Positions 26,091 through 35,599 of a DNA stretch of 64,000 nucleotides are shown here, piece after piece. Each line of letters opens with the position of its first letter. Positions within the stretch are counted from its first letter, which is position 1. The notes beneath the pieces are model-generated. The model made no database searches and was not told where the DNA came from. It was given only the letters and a program-made list of their open reading frames with translations. The stretch comes from Flavobacteriales bacterium (GTDB lineage Bacteria > Bacteroidota > Bacteroidia > JACJYZ01): NCBI GenBank assembly GCA_020635855.1, contig JACJYZ010000002.1:868001-932000 (forward strand). Reading direction: 5' to 3'. Made by a program: the position numbers and the translations under genes.

Positions 26091-28544
26091 CTATTGCCCG
26101 ATCACGAAGCGGCTGTAACGTTGCGCGTCTTCCATACGAAGATTGAGCTGGTAAACGCCCTGGGCCAGGTTGTCTGTCGGGATGGTTTGCTGGGCTGAGA
26201 CCAGTGTGCCGCTTCTCAAAAGTTTTCCCGTCATGTCGGTAATGGTGTAAGGGACTGCACCCTGGCTCCACGGGGTGTTCCATTGGATCCGGATCTGATC
26301 TTTGGCCGGGTTGGGGAATACCACAAAGGCAGCGGATGATTCACCTTTGACAGGTTCGGGTTCAATGCCGGTGATCAGTTTACCCCAGAAGAGTGCCAGG
26401 CCGCCTCCGTAGTTGCCTATCACCAGGTCTATGATGTTGTCGTTGTTCAGGTCGGCGCCGGCAATGGTTGTGCGTTCTCCTTCCCAGATGTTCATGTAAG
26501 TGGTATCTGATTCGGTGAAGGTACCGCTGAGGTTGCCATCGATGTTTCCGTAATGATAAATGTACCCGCTTTCCGAACCCAACAGCAGTTTTAACTTGCC
26601 GCTGTCTTTGTACAGAAAGGGCGTGCTGTAACCGGTGTAGTATCCAAACTGCCGGACATCCACATCTCCGAAATTTTCATCAAACCCGATCCCTATTGCT
26701 ACGGAACCGGAAGGCTCATCGTAGGAAGGGTCATCGCGGATGGCATTGTACACTTCAATGTACCTGCTGCCGGCATTCACTGCGGTAATTTCGAATGTGC
26801 CATTGTTGGTGAAGCTGGTGCAGCCGGTTACCGTTAGTTTGTCGCCGGGCCAGAGTTTGCTGAGGTTGGTGGTGCCCAGGATTGTGTACCGCACGGTGTT
26901 TCCGCTTTGCCATGTTACTGCATCTATATCCAGGTTAAACATGGGGGTGTTGATGGTGCCCAGGTTAGGGAAGAGGTTCAGGTTTCCGTTACGTTCACCC
27001 ATCAGCAGGTCGGGAATGTTGTCGTTGTCCACATCCACGATCTGGGGTGCGGAGAAACTGCCGCAGTCGATGGATTGGTAGTTGGCCTGTTTCAAACTGA
27101 AACTGGCAGGGTTGCCCGGCCCGGCGCTGTTTTCGTAATAGTGTATCACACCATTGTAATCACCGATCATCATGTCCTTGTCCCCATCCCCATCCATGTC
27201 GCCGAAAGTCGGATAGATGTTGTACAACCCCAGTGAGGAAAGTCCCAGGTAATCCCGATCTATCAAGGCAAAAGAAGGTTGATTTACCGTGCCCACATTT
27301 TTGAACAGGGCCAGTTTGGATTTATAGTTTCCGCCTCCTTCGTAATATCCGTAGTTGCCAACAATCATGTCGAGGAGTCCGTCTGCATTGTAATCAAAAA
27401 AGGCTGGATTGGCGCCTTGTCCCAGATCAATCATGTCTTCCTGTAGCAAAGATTCTGTTTGTTTGACGAAGATGGGTGCATTGTCGGTATTCGTGTTCTT
27501 GTAATACCATACGCTTTTGAAGTTTTCCGAGGTGTTTTGGGAATTGGCGCTAACGATCAGGTCGCGTTTGCCGTCGTGATTTATATCCTGGTAGAATGAG
27601 GCAGGGAAAATATCCATGTCAGTAGGTACGTCGTACGATGGGAAGCTGGTGTCTTGCGCCGTTACCAGCGCTGAACTTACCGTACCTCCGTTGGTGAGTT
27701 GTACCAGATTAGGAAATGAGATATCACCCAGGATCAGGTCCTTGTCGTTGTCACCATCCATATCCAGTGCCAGTACCGTTGAACCGGAATGTATGGAATG
27801 ATCTGTGCGATCGGTTTCGTCGGGTGCCGCTTTTTTGTACGGGCAGGAAATGTTCATGGTCACTTTGTTGTTGCTGATGTTTTCACTGAAATAGCCCCAG
27901 CAGTCGGGTTGCCGTTTGAACTTAAGACTATCGGCGTGGCCGAAAGTTTCCATCGAAAGGTTCTTGTGGAATTCCACGGTTTGGCCGTTCTGCTCGAAAG
28001 TGAGCACATCCACGTCGCCGTCGTTGTCGATATCGGCAATGGCGGGGATGTCGGCCGGACTGACATACAGGTTGGGGAAGTTTGTGGTTTGGGTATGCAC
28101 CAGTGGATCGATCAGTTGAAAATCCAGTACACCGGATGAAATGTTCTTGTATACAGCAAAGCCACTGTTGGAATATCCGAAGATGTCTTCCTTGCCATCA
28201 TTGTCATAATCGACCAGCAACACCCAATCGTGCAGGTCGGGGAAGAACTTCGCATATTCGGGCATGTACTTGTAGTTGATGGTGTCGGTTCCTCCCTGGA
28301 AAATAAATGGGAAGATTTTGTTCCCGGTGCGATCGAATACGAACAGGTCTTTCTTTCCGTCCAGGTTCATATCAATGCTGGATACCTGCACGAAGTTCAG
28401 TCCGCCCGCCCAGGGGAACCTGAACGGTTTGCCTCCTTCCTTGACCACGGTTGTCGTGTCGCGGTCATATGTTAATGTTTGTGCCTGCCCCTGGAAGGCG
28501 GCGACACAGAACAGAAAAAGGATGGGTGCAAATAGGTTTTTCAT
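26091..28544 (-). CDS. Secreted FG-GAP/VCBS-repeat protein with T9SS C-terminal sorting domain
   Basis: Predicted to be exported by Sec and then to the surface by the type IX secretion system. The 817 residues start with a signal peptide (MKNLFAPILFLFCVAAFQGQAQ). Repeats with calcium-binding signatures such as DMNLDGKKDLFVFDR, DYDNDGKEDIFGYSN, DIDNDGDVDVLTFEQ, DMDGDNDKDLILGD and DVDNDNIPDLLMGE form a beta-propeller-like array. Near residues 535-610 an extra segment (PGDKLTVTGCTSFTNNGTFE and following) interrupts the repeats. The C-terminal ~80 residues, starting VFPNPAKDQIRIQW and ending YSRFVIGQ, are a type A T9SS sorting domain. The gene is convergent with mdh and divergent from secDF. Its binding partner is unknown; adhesion is a plausible role. 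Confidence 0.9.
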   Translation of the reverse strand: MKNLFAPILFLFCVAAFQGQAQTLTYDRDTTTVVKEGGKPFRFPWAGGLNFVQVSSIDMNLDGKKDLFVFDRTGNKIFPFIFQGGTDTINYKYMPEYAKFFPDLHDWVLLVDYDNDGKEDIFGYSNSGFAVYKNISSGVLDFQLIDPLVHTQTTNFPNLYVSPADIPAIADIDNDGDVDVLTFEQNGQTVEFHKNLSMETFGHADSLKFKRQPDCWGYFSENISNNKVTMNISCPYKKAAPDETDRTDHSIHSGSTVLALDMDGDNDKDLILGDISFPNLVQLTNGGTVSSALVTAQDTSFPSYDVPTDMDIFPASFYQDINHDGKRDLIVSANSQNTSENFKSVWYYKNTNTDNAPIFVKQTESLLQEDMIDLGQGANPAFFDYNADGLLDMIVGNYGYYEGGGNYKSKLALFKNVGTVNQPSFALIDRDYLGLSSLGLYNIYPTFGDMDGDGDKDMMIGDYNGVIHYYENSAGPGNPASFSLKQANYQSIDCGSFSAPQIVDVDNDNIPDLLMGERNGNLNLFPNLGTINTPMFNLDIDAVTWQSGNTVRYTILGTTNLSKLWPGDKLTVTGCTSFTNNGTFEITAVNAGSRYIEVYNAIRDDPSYDEPSGSVAIGIGFDENFGDVDVRQFGYYTGYSTPFLYKDSGKLKLLLGSESGYIYHYGNIDGNLSGTFTESDTTYMNIWEGERTTIAGADLNNDNIIDLVIGNYGGGLALFWGKLITGIEPEPVKGESSAAFVVFPNPAKDQIRIQWNTPWSQGAVPYTITDMTGKLLRSGTLVSAQQTIPTDNLAQGVYQLNLRMEDAQRYSRFVIGQ

Positions 28545-28561
28545 GACAAATGCTTCTCTAA

Positions 28562-28569
28562 CAAATATA
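28562..28569 (-). promoter_or_regulatory. -7 promoter element for the FG-GAP gene
   Basis: On the minus strand this is TATATTTG, a TAnnTTTG match 17 bases before the ATG. No -33 box stands out. Confidence 0.4.
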
Positions 28570-28748
28570 CAGTAAAAACCTACGTTGTGTTGCTTTGTTC
28601 ACGCGGGAGGTTTGTGTGGTTGGGTGAACGGTTGGGTACAAGCGGATTTCGGTCGGCGTGCAGAAAAGCCTGAAGAGCTTAAAAAGTAGGACATGAATCT
28701 GAACAGAATCCTGTCGACTTGTTAAGCTTTACGGAATCGCAGAACCCA

Positions 28749-28780
28749 ATTGGTTATTAAGGTATGATATTCTATCTTTG
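28749..28780 (+). promoter_or_regulatory. Promoter for secDF
   Basis: ATTG at 28749-28752 (one mismatch to TTTG), a 20-base spacer and TATCTTTG at 28773-28780 fit the Bacteroidota consensus. The ATG is 22 bases further on. Confidence 0.6.
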
Positions 28781-28802
28781 CCGCCTGTAAATTTTTCTCA
28801 CT

Positions 28803-31800
28803 ATGCAAAATAAGACTGCGATACAGATATTCACTGTTGTTTTCGCGTTGGTTTGTCTCTTTCAGATTTCGTTCACCTGGATCGGATATCAAGTGCGTGA
28901 AGATGCCAAGGCATATGCCAATGGCGACCTTAAAAAGGAGAATGATTATCTCGACTCCATCAAGACCAAGCCTGTATATAACCTGGGCATCAAGAACTAT
29001 ACATACCAGGAAGTACAGAGCAACGAGATCAACCTCGGGCTTGACCTGAAAGGGGGAATGAATGTAACGTTGGAAGTTTCAACAGTGGACCTGATCCGCA
29101 GCATGGCCAACAACAGCCAGAACCCTACCTTTCTTCAAGCGCTGCAGAATGCCCAGGAAGCACAGAAGCATTCCAACCTGGATTTCGTGACCCTGTTCGG
29201 GCAGGAATTCAAGAAGCTGGATGCCAATGCACAGCTGAAGACGATTTTCTCTACGCTGGAATTGAAGGATAAAATCAACTTCGAGTCAACCGACGAAGAA
29301 GTGTTGACGGTGATCCGCGCAGAAGCCAATTCGGCCATTGATCGTACCTTCAATATTCTCCGCACACGTATTGACAAGTTTGGCGTTACTCAACCCAATA
29401 TCCAGAAGCTGGGTAACTCCGGCCGCATCCTGGTAGAACTGCCGGGTGTGAAAGATCCTGAACGTGTAAGGGGTATTCTTCAGCAAACCGCCCAGCTGGA
29501 ATTCTGGGAGACCTACGAGGCAGGTGAAACGTATCCGGTGCTGGAGAAGGTGAACAGCCGCCTGGCACAAATGAATGTAAGCGGTGAGGGAAAAGAAGGT
29601 GCCGATAAGGAAGATGCATTGGGTGCGTTGACATCACCGGATTCAACGGTTGTTGCGGATTCATCCAAAGTGACCATCGATCAAACCGCTCAGGAAACTG
29701 CTACTTCCAAAGAAGACTCCATCAACGATGCTTTGAATGCCCTGCTGGGTACCGGCGATTCTACCGGCTCTGACACATCCGCCAGCGCTCAGAACAAATC
29801 TTTTGAAGAATGGTCGAAGGATAATCCGTTGTTCGCAGTACTGCATCCGCTTCTGGATAGTGATAATCGCCTCAGAAGTGGTCCGATGGCCGGATATGCG
29901 GCTATCAAAGACACTGGTAAAATCAATGAATACCTCAATATGCCGGAGATTCGCAACCTCATGCCGAGGGATATGATGCTTCGCTGGGGTGTGAAGGCTT
30001 TTGATGATGAGGGTAGGTTCCTTCATTTGTACGCACTCAAGGTTACCAACCGTGACGGTAAACCCATCCTGGCAGGTGATGTGGTGATTGATGCCCGGCA
30101 GGAATTCGGTCAGAACCGCGCAAACGCTGAGGTGGTGATGGTTATGAATCCGCAGGGTGCCAATTCCTGGAAAAAGATTACCAAAGAAGCTTCTTCTCAA
30201 ACACCCAAGCGTGCTGTTGCTGTTGTGTTGGATGGATATGTGTATTCAGCTCCCACCGTTCAGGGTGAGATTCCGAATGGTATTTCAACCATCACCGGCG
30301 ACTTCGATATCAAGGAAGCGGAGGATTTGGCCAACGTACTGAAAGCAGGTAAACTTCCGGCTCCGGCACGTATCGTGCAGGAAGCGGTTGTAGGACCATC
30401 CCTGGGAGACGAGGCGATCCGAAGCGGTTTCATCTCGTTCGCCATCGCCCTGATCCTTGTGTTGGTATACATGGTATTCTACTATTCCAATGCCGGTATG
30501 GTGGCCAACGTGGCGCTGATGGCAAACATCTTCTTTATTTTGGGCGTGCTTGCTTCACTCGGAGCGGTGCTCACCCTGCCTGGTGTTGCGGGTATCGTAC
30601 TCACCATTGGTATGGCTGTGGATGCCAACGTGCTTATCTATGAGCGCATCCGTGAGGAACTGCATAAGGGCAAGGGCGTACGTCTGGCATTGAAAGACGG
30701 TTATATGGCGGCCTACTCATCCATTGTGGATGCCAACGTAACCACGATGTTGACAGGTATCGTTCTGTACGTGTTTGGAACCGGCCCCATCCAGGGTTTT
30801 GCTACCACGCTTATCATCGGTATCCTGACTTCCCTGTTCGCAGGTATCTTTATTACCCGTCTTGTGTTTATCTGGATGATGGACAAGGATAAGGGAGTGC
30901 GTTTCTCCACAAAAGCAACGGAGAATCTGCTGAAGAATGTAGCTTACAAGTTTGTTGAGAAAAGAAAGATCTACTATGCAGTCTCCGGAACGTTGATCCT
31001 GCTGGGAATCGGCTCGCTGGTGACCAAAGGCCTGAACTACGGAATTGATTTCGTTGGTGGCAGAAACTATGTGGTGCGATTCGATAAGGATGTCAGCACC
31101 ACCCAGATTCAGGAGGCGCTGAAAGTGCCGTTCGGCGGAGAAGTTCCTGAGGTGAAGACTTTCGGTGAATCCAACCAGGTGAGTATCACCACCAAATACA
31201 TGATCGACCAGGAAGGTTCGGATGTGGAACAACAGGTGGAAGATAAACTGAAGGAAGGAATCTCCACTGTTCGGCCAGATGGCTGGGAAGTCATGGGTTC
31301 ACAAACCGTAGGCCCTACCATTGCAGATGACATCAAACAGAATGCGGTGTGGGCCATTGTGTTTTCCCTTTTCGTGATCTTTGTGTATATCCTGATCCGT
31401 TTCAAAAAATGGCAGTTCGGGCTGGGTGCCTTGCTCGCCCTGTTCCATGATGTGGCGTTGGTGGTTTCCTGTTTCTCTCTCCTTGATGGCATCGTGCCCT
31501 TCTCCATGGAGATTAACCAGGCATTCATTGCTGCGATACTTACCGTAATCGGTTATTCCATCAACGACACCGTGGTTGTGTTTGACCGCATTCGTGAGTA
31601 CCTTGCAGAACACAAACGAAGTGAAATGGGTGTGGTGATCAACAATGCGTTGAACAGCACCCTGAGTCGAACATTCAATACTTCCATGACTGTGTTCCTT
31701 GTGTTGTTGGCTATCTTCCTTTTGGGTGGTGAGGTGATCCGGGGTTTCTCGTTCGCATTGCTGGTGGGTGTGGTTGTTGGTACCTACTCATCCATTTGCA

Positions 31801-31859
31801 TCGCCACACCGGTTGTGATTGACCTCGCGAAGAAAGGCAGTCAGGAAGACAAGAAATAA
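28803..31859 (+). CDS. secDF: Fused protein translocase subunit SecDF
   Basis: Inner-membrane proton-driven accessory of the Sec translocon that pulls preproteins into the periplasm. The 1018 residues fuse SecD and SecF, as is general in Bacteroidota. The SecD half has one N-terminal helix, NLGLDLKGGMNVTLEV near residue 80, a large periplasmic region, then GNSGRILVELPGVKDPERVR and five membrane helices with GMAVDANVLIYERIREEL. The SecF half starts near residue 700, with GLNYGIDFVGGRNYVVRF and a second helical block including GYSINDTVVVFDRIRE. A low-complexity Ser/Thr/Asp/Gly-rich linker occupies roughly residues 258-330 of the first periplasmic region, as is usual in this phylum. The tatA gene follows after 16 bases. 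Confidence 0.95.
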   Translation: MQNKTAIQIFTVVFALVCLFQISFTWIGYQVREDAKAYANGDLKKENDYLDSIKTKPVYNLGIKNYTYQEVQSNEINLGLDLKGGMNVTLEVSTVDLIRSMANNSQNPTFLQALQNAQEAQKHSNLDFVTLFGQEFKKLDANAQLKTIFSTLELKDKINFESTDEEVLTVIRAEANSAIDRTFNILRTRIDKFGVTQPNIQKLGNSGRILVELPGVKDPERVRGILQQTAQLEFWETYEAGETYPVLEKVNSRLAQMNVSGEGKEGADKEDALGALTSPDSTVVADSSKVTIDQTAQETATSKEDSINDALNALLGTGDSTGSDTSASAQNKSFEEWSKDNPLFAVLHPLLDSDNRLRSGPMAGYAAIKDTGKINEYLNMPEIRNLMPRDMMLRWGVKAFDDEGRFLHLYALKVTNRDGKPILAGDVVIDARQEFGQNRANAEVVMVMNPQGANSWKKITKEASSQTPKRAVAVVLDGYVYSAPTVQGEIPNGISTITGDFDIKEAEDLANVLKAGKLPAPARIVQEAVVGPSLGDEAIRSGFISFAIALILVLVYMVFYYSNAGMVANVALMANIFFILGVLASLGAVLTLPGVAGIVLTIGMAVDANVLIYERIREELHKGKGVRLALKDGYMAAYSSIVDANVTTMLTGIVLYVFGTGPIQGFATTLIIGILTSLFAGIFITRLVFIWMMDKDKGVRFSTKATENLLKNVAYKFVEKRKIYYAVSGTLILLGIGSLVTKGLNYGIDFVGGRNYVVRFDKDVSTTQIQEALKVPFGGEVPEVKTFGESNQVSITTKYMIDQEGSDVEQQVEDKLKEGISTVRPDGWEVMGSQTVGPTIADDIKQNAVWAIVFSLFVIFVYILIRFKKWQFGLGALLALFHDVALVVSCFSLLDGIVPFSMEINQAFIAAILTVIGYSINDTVVVFDRIREYLAEHKRSEMGVVINNALNSTLSRTFNTSMTVFLVLLAIFLLGGEVIRGFSFALLVGVVVGTYSSICIATPVVIDLAKKGSQEDKK

Positions 31860-31875
31860 TCAATACGAACAGCAA

Positions 31876-32094
31876 ATGCTGCTATTTTTTGATCTTGGCG
31901 GCGGTGAGTTGGTGCTGATCATTCTGGTGGTCCTGTTGTTCTTTGGGTCCAAGCGAATTCCGGAACTGGCCCGGGGGCTGGGCAAAGGCATGCGGGAATT
32001 CAAAAATGCGGCCAATGCCGTGCAAAAGGAGATCCAGGACAGCGCCAAGGATTTGAAAGACAGCACAGACCTGACCAAGCACATTAAGGAATAG
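31876..32094 (+). CDS. tatA: Sec-independent translocase protein TatA/TatE
   Basis: Pore-forming component of the twin-arginine pathway, which exports folded proteins. The 72-residue protein has an N-terminal transmembrane helix (LVLIILVVLLFFGSKRIPEL) with the diagnostic FG before the hinge, an amphipathic helix ARGLGKGMREFKNAANA and a polar tail. The ATG at 31876 gives the usual short N-terminus; a longer in-frame start would lie inside secDF. No tatC is adjacent in this window. Its co-location with secDF suggests joint expression of two export systems. The gene ends in a small inverted repeat that reaches the next start codon. Confidence 0.9.
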   Translation: MLLFFDLGGGELVLIILVVLLFFGSKRIPELARGLGKGMREFKNAANAVQKEIQDSAKDLKDSTDLTKHIKE

Positions 32095-32107
32095 CCTTCT
32101 TCGGGCT

Positions 32108-33052
32108 ATGAATGATTACCTCTATTTACTGGGCGGCTTGATCGCACTGGTGGTTTCAGGGGAGTTTCTCGTGAGAGGAGCAGTTGCCCTGGCCCTGAGA
32201 ATGCGCATTTCAACCCTGGTGGTTGGAATGACGGTTGTTTCATTTGGCACTTCAGCTCCTGAACTTCTGGTAAGCGTGCAAGCTGCATTGGGTGGCCACC
32301 CGGATATTGCTATTGGTAACGTAGTGGGGTCGAATGTGGCCAACATCAGCCTTATTCTGGGAATAACAGCGTTGGTTGCCCCGGTAGCTGTGAACCGCAT
32401 ATCGGTCAGGATCGACTGGCCCATGATGATGATTGCGTCCCTGCTTTTCTGGTGGTTTGCTTCAGACGGACATATTTCGCTTTCGGAAGGAAGTGTGTTT
32501 CTGGTGATCCTGGTGACCTTTATGACGTGGCTTGTGATTAAGTCGAGACGTGAGGGTGAGCAGGGTGACGCGGGAGTGGATGAAGAGGGGGTTGTTCAAC
32601 GGTCGACTAAGCCCGTCTGGCAAAGCCTGCTGTGGGTGATTGCAGGATGTGTTGGATTGGCGTTCGGCGCGGATTGGTTGATCAAAGGTGCTTCAAGTCT
32701 TGCTATTAAATGGGGAATTTCAGAGTACGTGGTTGCGGTCACGATCGTAGCATTCGGTACCAGCGTTCCCGAACTCGTTACTTCCATCATCGCCTCACTG
32801 AAAAAGGAAACGGATATTACCGTAGGCAACCTGATTGGTTCGAACATTTTTAACCTCCTGGGTATTTTGGGTTGCACTTCGCTCTTTTCAGACATTGCCG
32901 TAACGGAGACCATTCGCTCCGTAGATGTATATTGGATGATGGGCATCGCCCTGTTGATCCTGCCCTTGATGGCATATCGCTTCCGGGTGAACCGCCTGTC
33001 CGGATTCCTTTTGCTGATTACATACCTGATCTATATCCTGCACTTGTTTTAA
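32108..33052 (+). CDS. Calcium/sodium antiporter (CaCA family, YrbG-like)
   Basis: Inner-membrane exchanger of 314 residues with about ten helices, built as two inverted homologous halves. Each half carries the alpha-repeat signature: GTSAPELLVSVQAALGG then NVVGSNVANISLILG in the first half, and GTSVPELVTSIIASL then NLIGSNIFNLLGILG in the second. The acidic residues in the two GTS-P-E-L motifs are the expected cation ligands. A charged loop near residues 140-160 (KSRREGEQGD) separates the halves. It starts 13 bases after tatA, so co-transcription is likely. Calcium-for-sodium exchange is the family function; ion preference cannot be judged here. Confidence 0.92.
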   Translation: MNDYLYLLGGLIALVVSGEFLVRGAVALALRMRISTLVVGMTVVSFGTSAPELLVSVQAALGGHPDIAIGNVVGSNVANISLILGITALVAPVAVNRISVRIDWPMMMIASLLFWWFASDGHISLSEGSVFLVILVTFMTWLVIKSRREGEQGDAGVDEEGVVQRSTKPVWQSLLWVIAGCVGLAFGADWLIKGASSLAIKWGISEYVVAVTIVAFGTSVPELVTSIIASLKKETDITVGNLIGSNIFNLLGILGCTSLFSDIAVTETIRSVDVYWMMGIALLILPLMAYRFRVNRLSGFLLLITYLIYILHLF

Positions 33053-33162
33053 CTTTTTTTGCGGAATCATGTTGTTTTTGCAGGGGGTGTGTCTGAAAAA
33101 GTAACTTTTTTTCGATATAGTGTGTAAAAATTGAGGGGTGTTTGTAAAATATTTGTAAAAAT

Positions 33163-33195
33163 GTTGACAAGTACCCCTTTCAAGTGATACCTTTG
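33163..33195 (+). promoter_or_regulatory. Promoter for glnN, with upstream repeats
   Basis: GTTG at 33163-33166 (one mismatch to TTTG), a 21-base spacer and TACCTTTG at 33188-33195 resemble the local promoter consensus. Just upstream are related copies of TTTGTAAAA at 33141 and 33152 and a weaker one at 33121. An inverted pair, AGGGGT at 33134 and ACCCCT at 33173, flanks the -33 region. These are candidate sites for nitrogen control. Confidence 0.5.
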
Positions 33196-33234
33196 TGTCA
33201 TTAAATAAGCATACACCTATAAAAACAATTCAAG

Positions 33235-35433
33235 ATGTCATCACTAACCAGTTTAAGATTCGAGGCCCTGGAAAGCCTGTTGCAAAGGTTGCCCGAGGCG
33301 ACCAATGGTTCGAAGGAGTCGGTTTCCAGCTACTTTGGTTCAAAAGTGTTTGGTATGGACGCCATGCGCGAATACCTGCCGGACGATGCCTTTGAAAGTG
33401 TTATGAATGCGGTACAGAAAGGGGAGAGGTTGAGTCGCAAGATCGCAGACCAGGTGGCGTCTTCTATGAAAGCATGGTCCATCGAGCGGGGTGCAACTCA
33501 CTATACTCACTGGTTTCAACCGTTGACGGGTACCACCGCTGAAAAGCATGATGCCTTCTTTGAACCGACACCCGAAGGACGTGCATTTGAATCGTTCGGT
33601 GGAAACCAACTGGTGCAGCAGGAGCCTGATGCTTCCAGCTTCCCGAGCGGTGGTTTGCGTAATACTTTTGAAGCACGCGGATATACTGCATGGGATCCGA
33701 CATCTCCGGCCTTTATTATAGGTAAGACCCTCTGTATACCTACCATTTTTGTATCCTATACCGGTGAAGCGCTGGATTACAAAACGCCACTTCTCAAAGC
33801 CTTGCATCAGGTGGACAAGGCGGCAACGGATGTTTGTCAGTATTTTGATAAGAATGTTACCAAAGTAACAGCAACCCTGGGTTGGGAACAGGAATATTTC
33901 CTGGTGGATTCTTCTCTGTTCAATGCGCGTCCTGATCTGGCACTGACCGGCAGAACACTGTTCGGACATGCGTCTGCAAAAGACCAACAGCTGGAAGATC
34001 ATTACTTCGGATCCATCCCAGATCGGGTGGCGGCATTCATGCGCGACTTTGAAAAAGAATCATTGATGTTGGGTATTCCGGTAAAAACCCGGCATAATGA
34101 AGTGGCCCCGAATCAATTTGAATGTGCCCCCGTATTTGAAGAGTGCAACCTGGCTGTAGATCACAACCAATTGCTTATGGATGTGATGGAAAAAGTGGCT
34201 CGCAGGCACAACTTCCGCGTGTTGTTGCACGAGAAGCCATATGCAGGTGTGAACGGATCCGGTAAACACAACAACTGGTCGTTGGCAACCAACACTGGCA
34301 AGAACCTGTTGAGTCCTGGTTCCACGCCGAAGACAAACCTGCAATTCCTGACCTTTTTTGTGAATACATTGAAGGCGGTTCACACACATGCAGGCCTGCT
34401 TCGCGCGTCTATCGCTTCTGCTGGAAACGACCACCGTTTGGGTGCAAATGAAGCGCCCCCGGCCATCATTTCCGCATTTATCGGTTCTCAGCTGACGGCC
34501 ATCCTGGATGAAGTGGTGGAGAAAGTTGGAAAAGGCAAGATGTCTTCCGATGTGAAAACAGAATTGAAGCTGAACATTGGTAAGATTCCCGATATCCTGC
34601 TGGACAACACCGACCGAAACCGAACTTCGCCATTTGCATTTACAGGCAACAAGTTTGAACTCAGGGCGGTTGGTTCATCAGCCAATTGTGCATCTGCAAT
34701 GACGGTTTTGAATGCCATCATGGCGCAACAACTGCGTGACTTTAAAAATGAAGTAGATCAATTGATTGATAAGGGTCTTAAGAAGGACGAAGCCATCTTT
34801 AAAGTCCTGCGTCAATACATTATCGACTCCAAAGATATACGTTTTGAAGGAAACGGATACAGCGATGAGTGGGTGAAAGAGGCTGCCAAGCGTGGGCTGG
34901 CTAACATTAAGACCACCCCGGAAGCCCTGGATGCAATGGTTACAAAAGAAGCTTCGCGGTTCTTTGAGGCGAACGATATCTACAGTGAAAGAGAGCTTCA
35001 CGCCCGCCACGAAATCCAGCTGGAGACATACACAAAGAAGATCCAGATCGAATCGCGCGTCATGGGTGATCTTGCCACCAACCACATCATTCCTGTGGCT
35101 ATCCGTTACCAAAACATTCTTCTGGAGAATGTACGCGGATTGAAAGAAGTGCTTGCTAAGCCGGACTATGAAAAGGCCGCAGCTTTTCCCTTGTCCGCCA
35201 TTCAAACCATGTCCACACATATCGCCGTGATTCAGAAGGCGGTGGATGATATGGTTGAGGCGAGAAAGAAAGCCAATAAGCTGACGGATGCGAGAGCAAA
35301 AGCAATTGCCTACTGTGACAACGTAAGGAAGTACTTTGATGTCATTCGTTATGAAGTAGATAAACTGGAGTTAATGGTGGATGATGAAATGTGGCCGCTT
35401 CCCAAATACAGGGAATTGCTGTTTGCCAGATGA
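33235..35433 (+). CDS. glnN: Glutamine synthetase type III
   Basis: Cytoplasmic ATP-dependent enzyme making glutamine from glutamate and ammonium. The 732-residue length identifies the large GSIII class found in Bacteroidota and some cyanobacteria. Visible class motifs are THWFQPLTGTTAEKHDAFFE near residue 90, GWEQEYFLVD near 220 (metal-binding Glu), KTRHNEVAPNQFE and GVNGSGKHNNWS near residues 280-350, and NDHRLGANEAPPAIISAF near 400. The first catalytic stretch GSGKHNNWS stands for the ammonium/ATP site. It is monocistronic with a long AT-rich upstream region and a downstream terminator. Regulation by ammonium through the upstream repeats is possible but unproven. Confidence 0.96.
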   Translation: MSSLTSLRFEALESLLQRLPEATNGSKESVSSYFGSKVFGMDAMREYLPDDAFESVMNAVQKGERLSRKIADQVASSMKAWSIERGATHYTHWFQPLTGTTAEKHDAFFEPTPEGRAFESFGGNQLVQQEPDASSFPSGGLRNTFEARGYTAWDPTSPAFIIGKTLCIPTIFVSYTGEALDYKTPLLKALHQVDKAATDVCQYFDKNVTKVTATLGWEQEYFLVDSSLFNARPDLALTGRTLFGHASAKDQQLEDHYFGSIPDRVAAFMRDFEKESLMLGIPVKTRHNEVAPNQFECAPVFEECNLAVDHNQLLMDVMEKVARRHNFRVLLHEKPYAGVNGSGKHNNWSLATNTGKNLLSPGSTPKTNLQFLTFFVNTLKAVHTHAGLLRASIASAGNDHRLGANEAPPAIISAFIGSQLTAILDEVVEKVGKGKMSSDVKTELKLNIGKIPDILLDNTDRNRTSPFAFTGNKFELRAVGSSANCASAMTVLNAIMAQQLRDFKNEVDQLIDKGLKKDEAIFKVLRQYIIDSKDIRFEGNGYSDEWVKEAAKRGLANIKTTPEALDAMVTKEASRFFEANDIYSERELHARHEIQLETYTKKIQIESRVMGDLATNHIIPVAIRYQNILLENVRGLKEVLAKPDYEKAAAFPLSAIQTMSTHIAVIQKAVDDMVEARKKANKLTDARAKAIAYCDNVRKYFDVIRYEVDKLELMVDDEMWPLPKYRELLFAR

Positions 35434-35447
35434 TCAGCTCCTGGTTG

Positions 35448-35483
35448 CAAAGAGGCCCTTCCTTTTCCGGTAGGGCCTCTTTG
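35448..35483 (+). terminator. Hairpin terminator after glnN
   Basis: A 12-bp perfect stem, CAAAGAGGCCCT / AGGGCCTCTTTG, lies 15 bases past the glnN stop, with a 12-base loop. The following T-tract is poor (CTTCAAT), so termination may be partial or the stem may act as an mRNA 3' end. Confidence 0.7.
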
Positions 35484-35510
35484 CTTCAATGCCCTTTTCA
35501 AGTCTAAATT

Positions 35511-35518
35511 TATCTTTG
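35511..35518 (+). promoter_or_regulatory. -7 promoter element for the PorE-like gene
   Basis: TATCTTTG matches TAnnTTTG and lies 82 bases before the ATG at 35600. No -33 box at the normal spacing is evident. Confidence 0.45.
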
Positions 35519-35599
35519 CGTAATTTTGAAATATTTAGTTATTTTAGCCACATCGTTAAATGGCGATAACGTACTGTGCCCCTAATTAAACATACCTCT

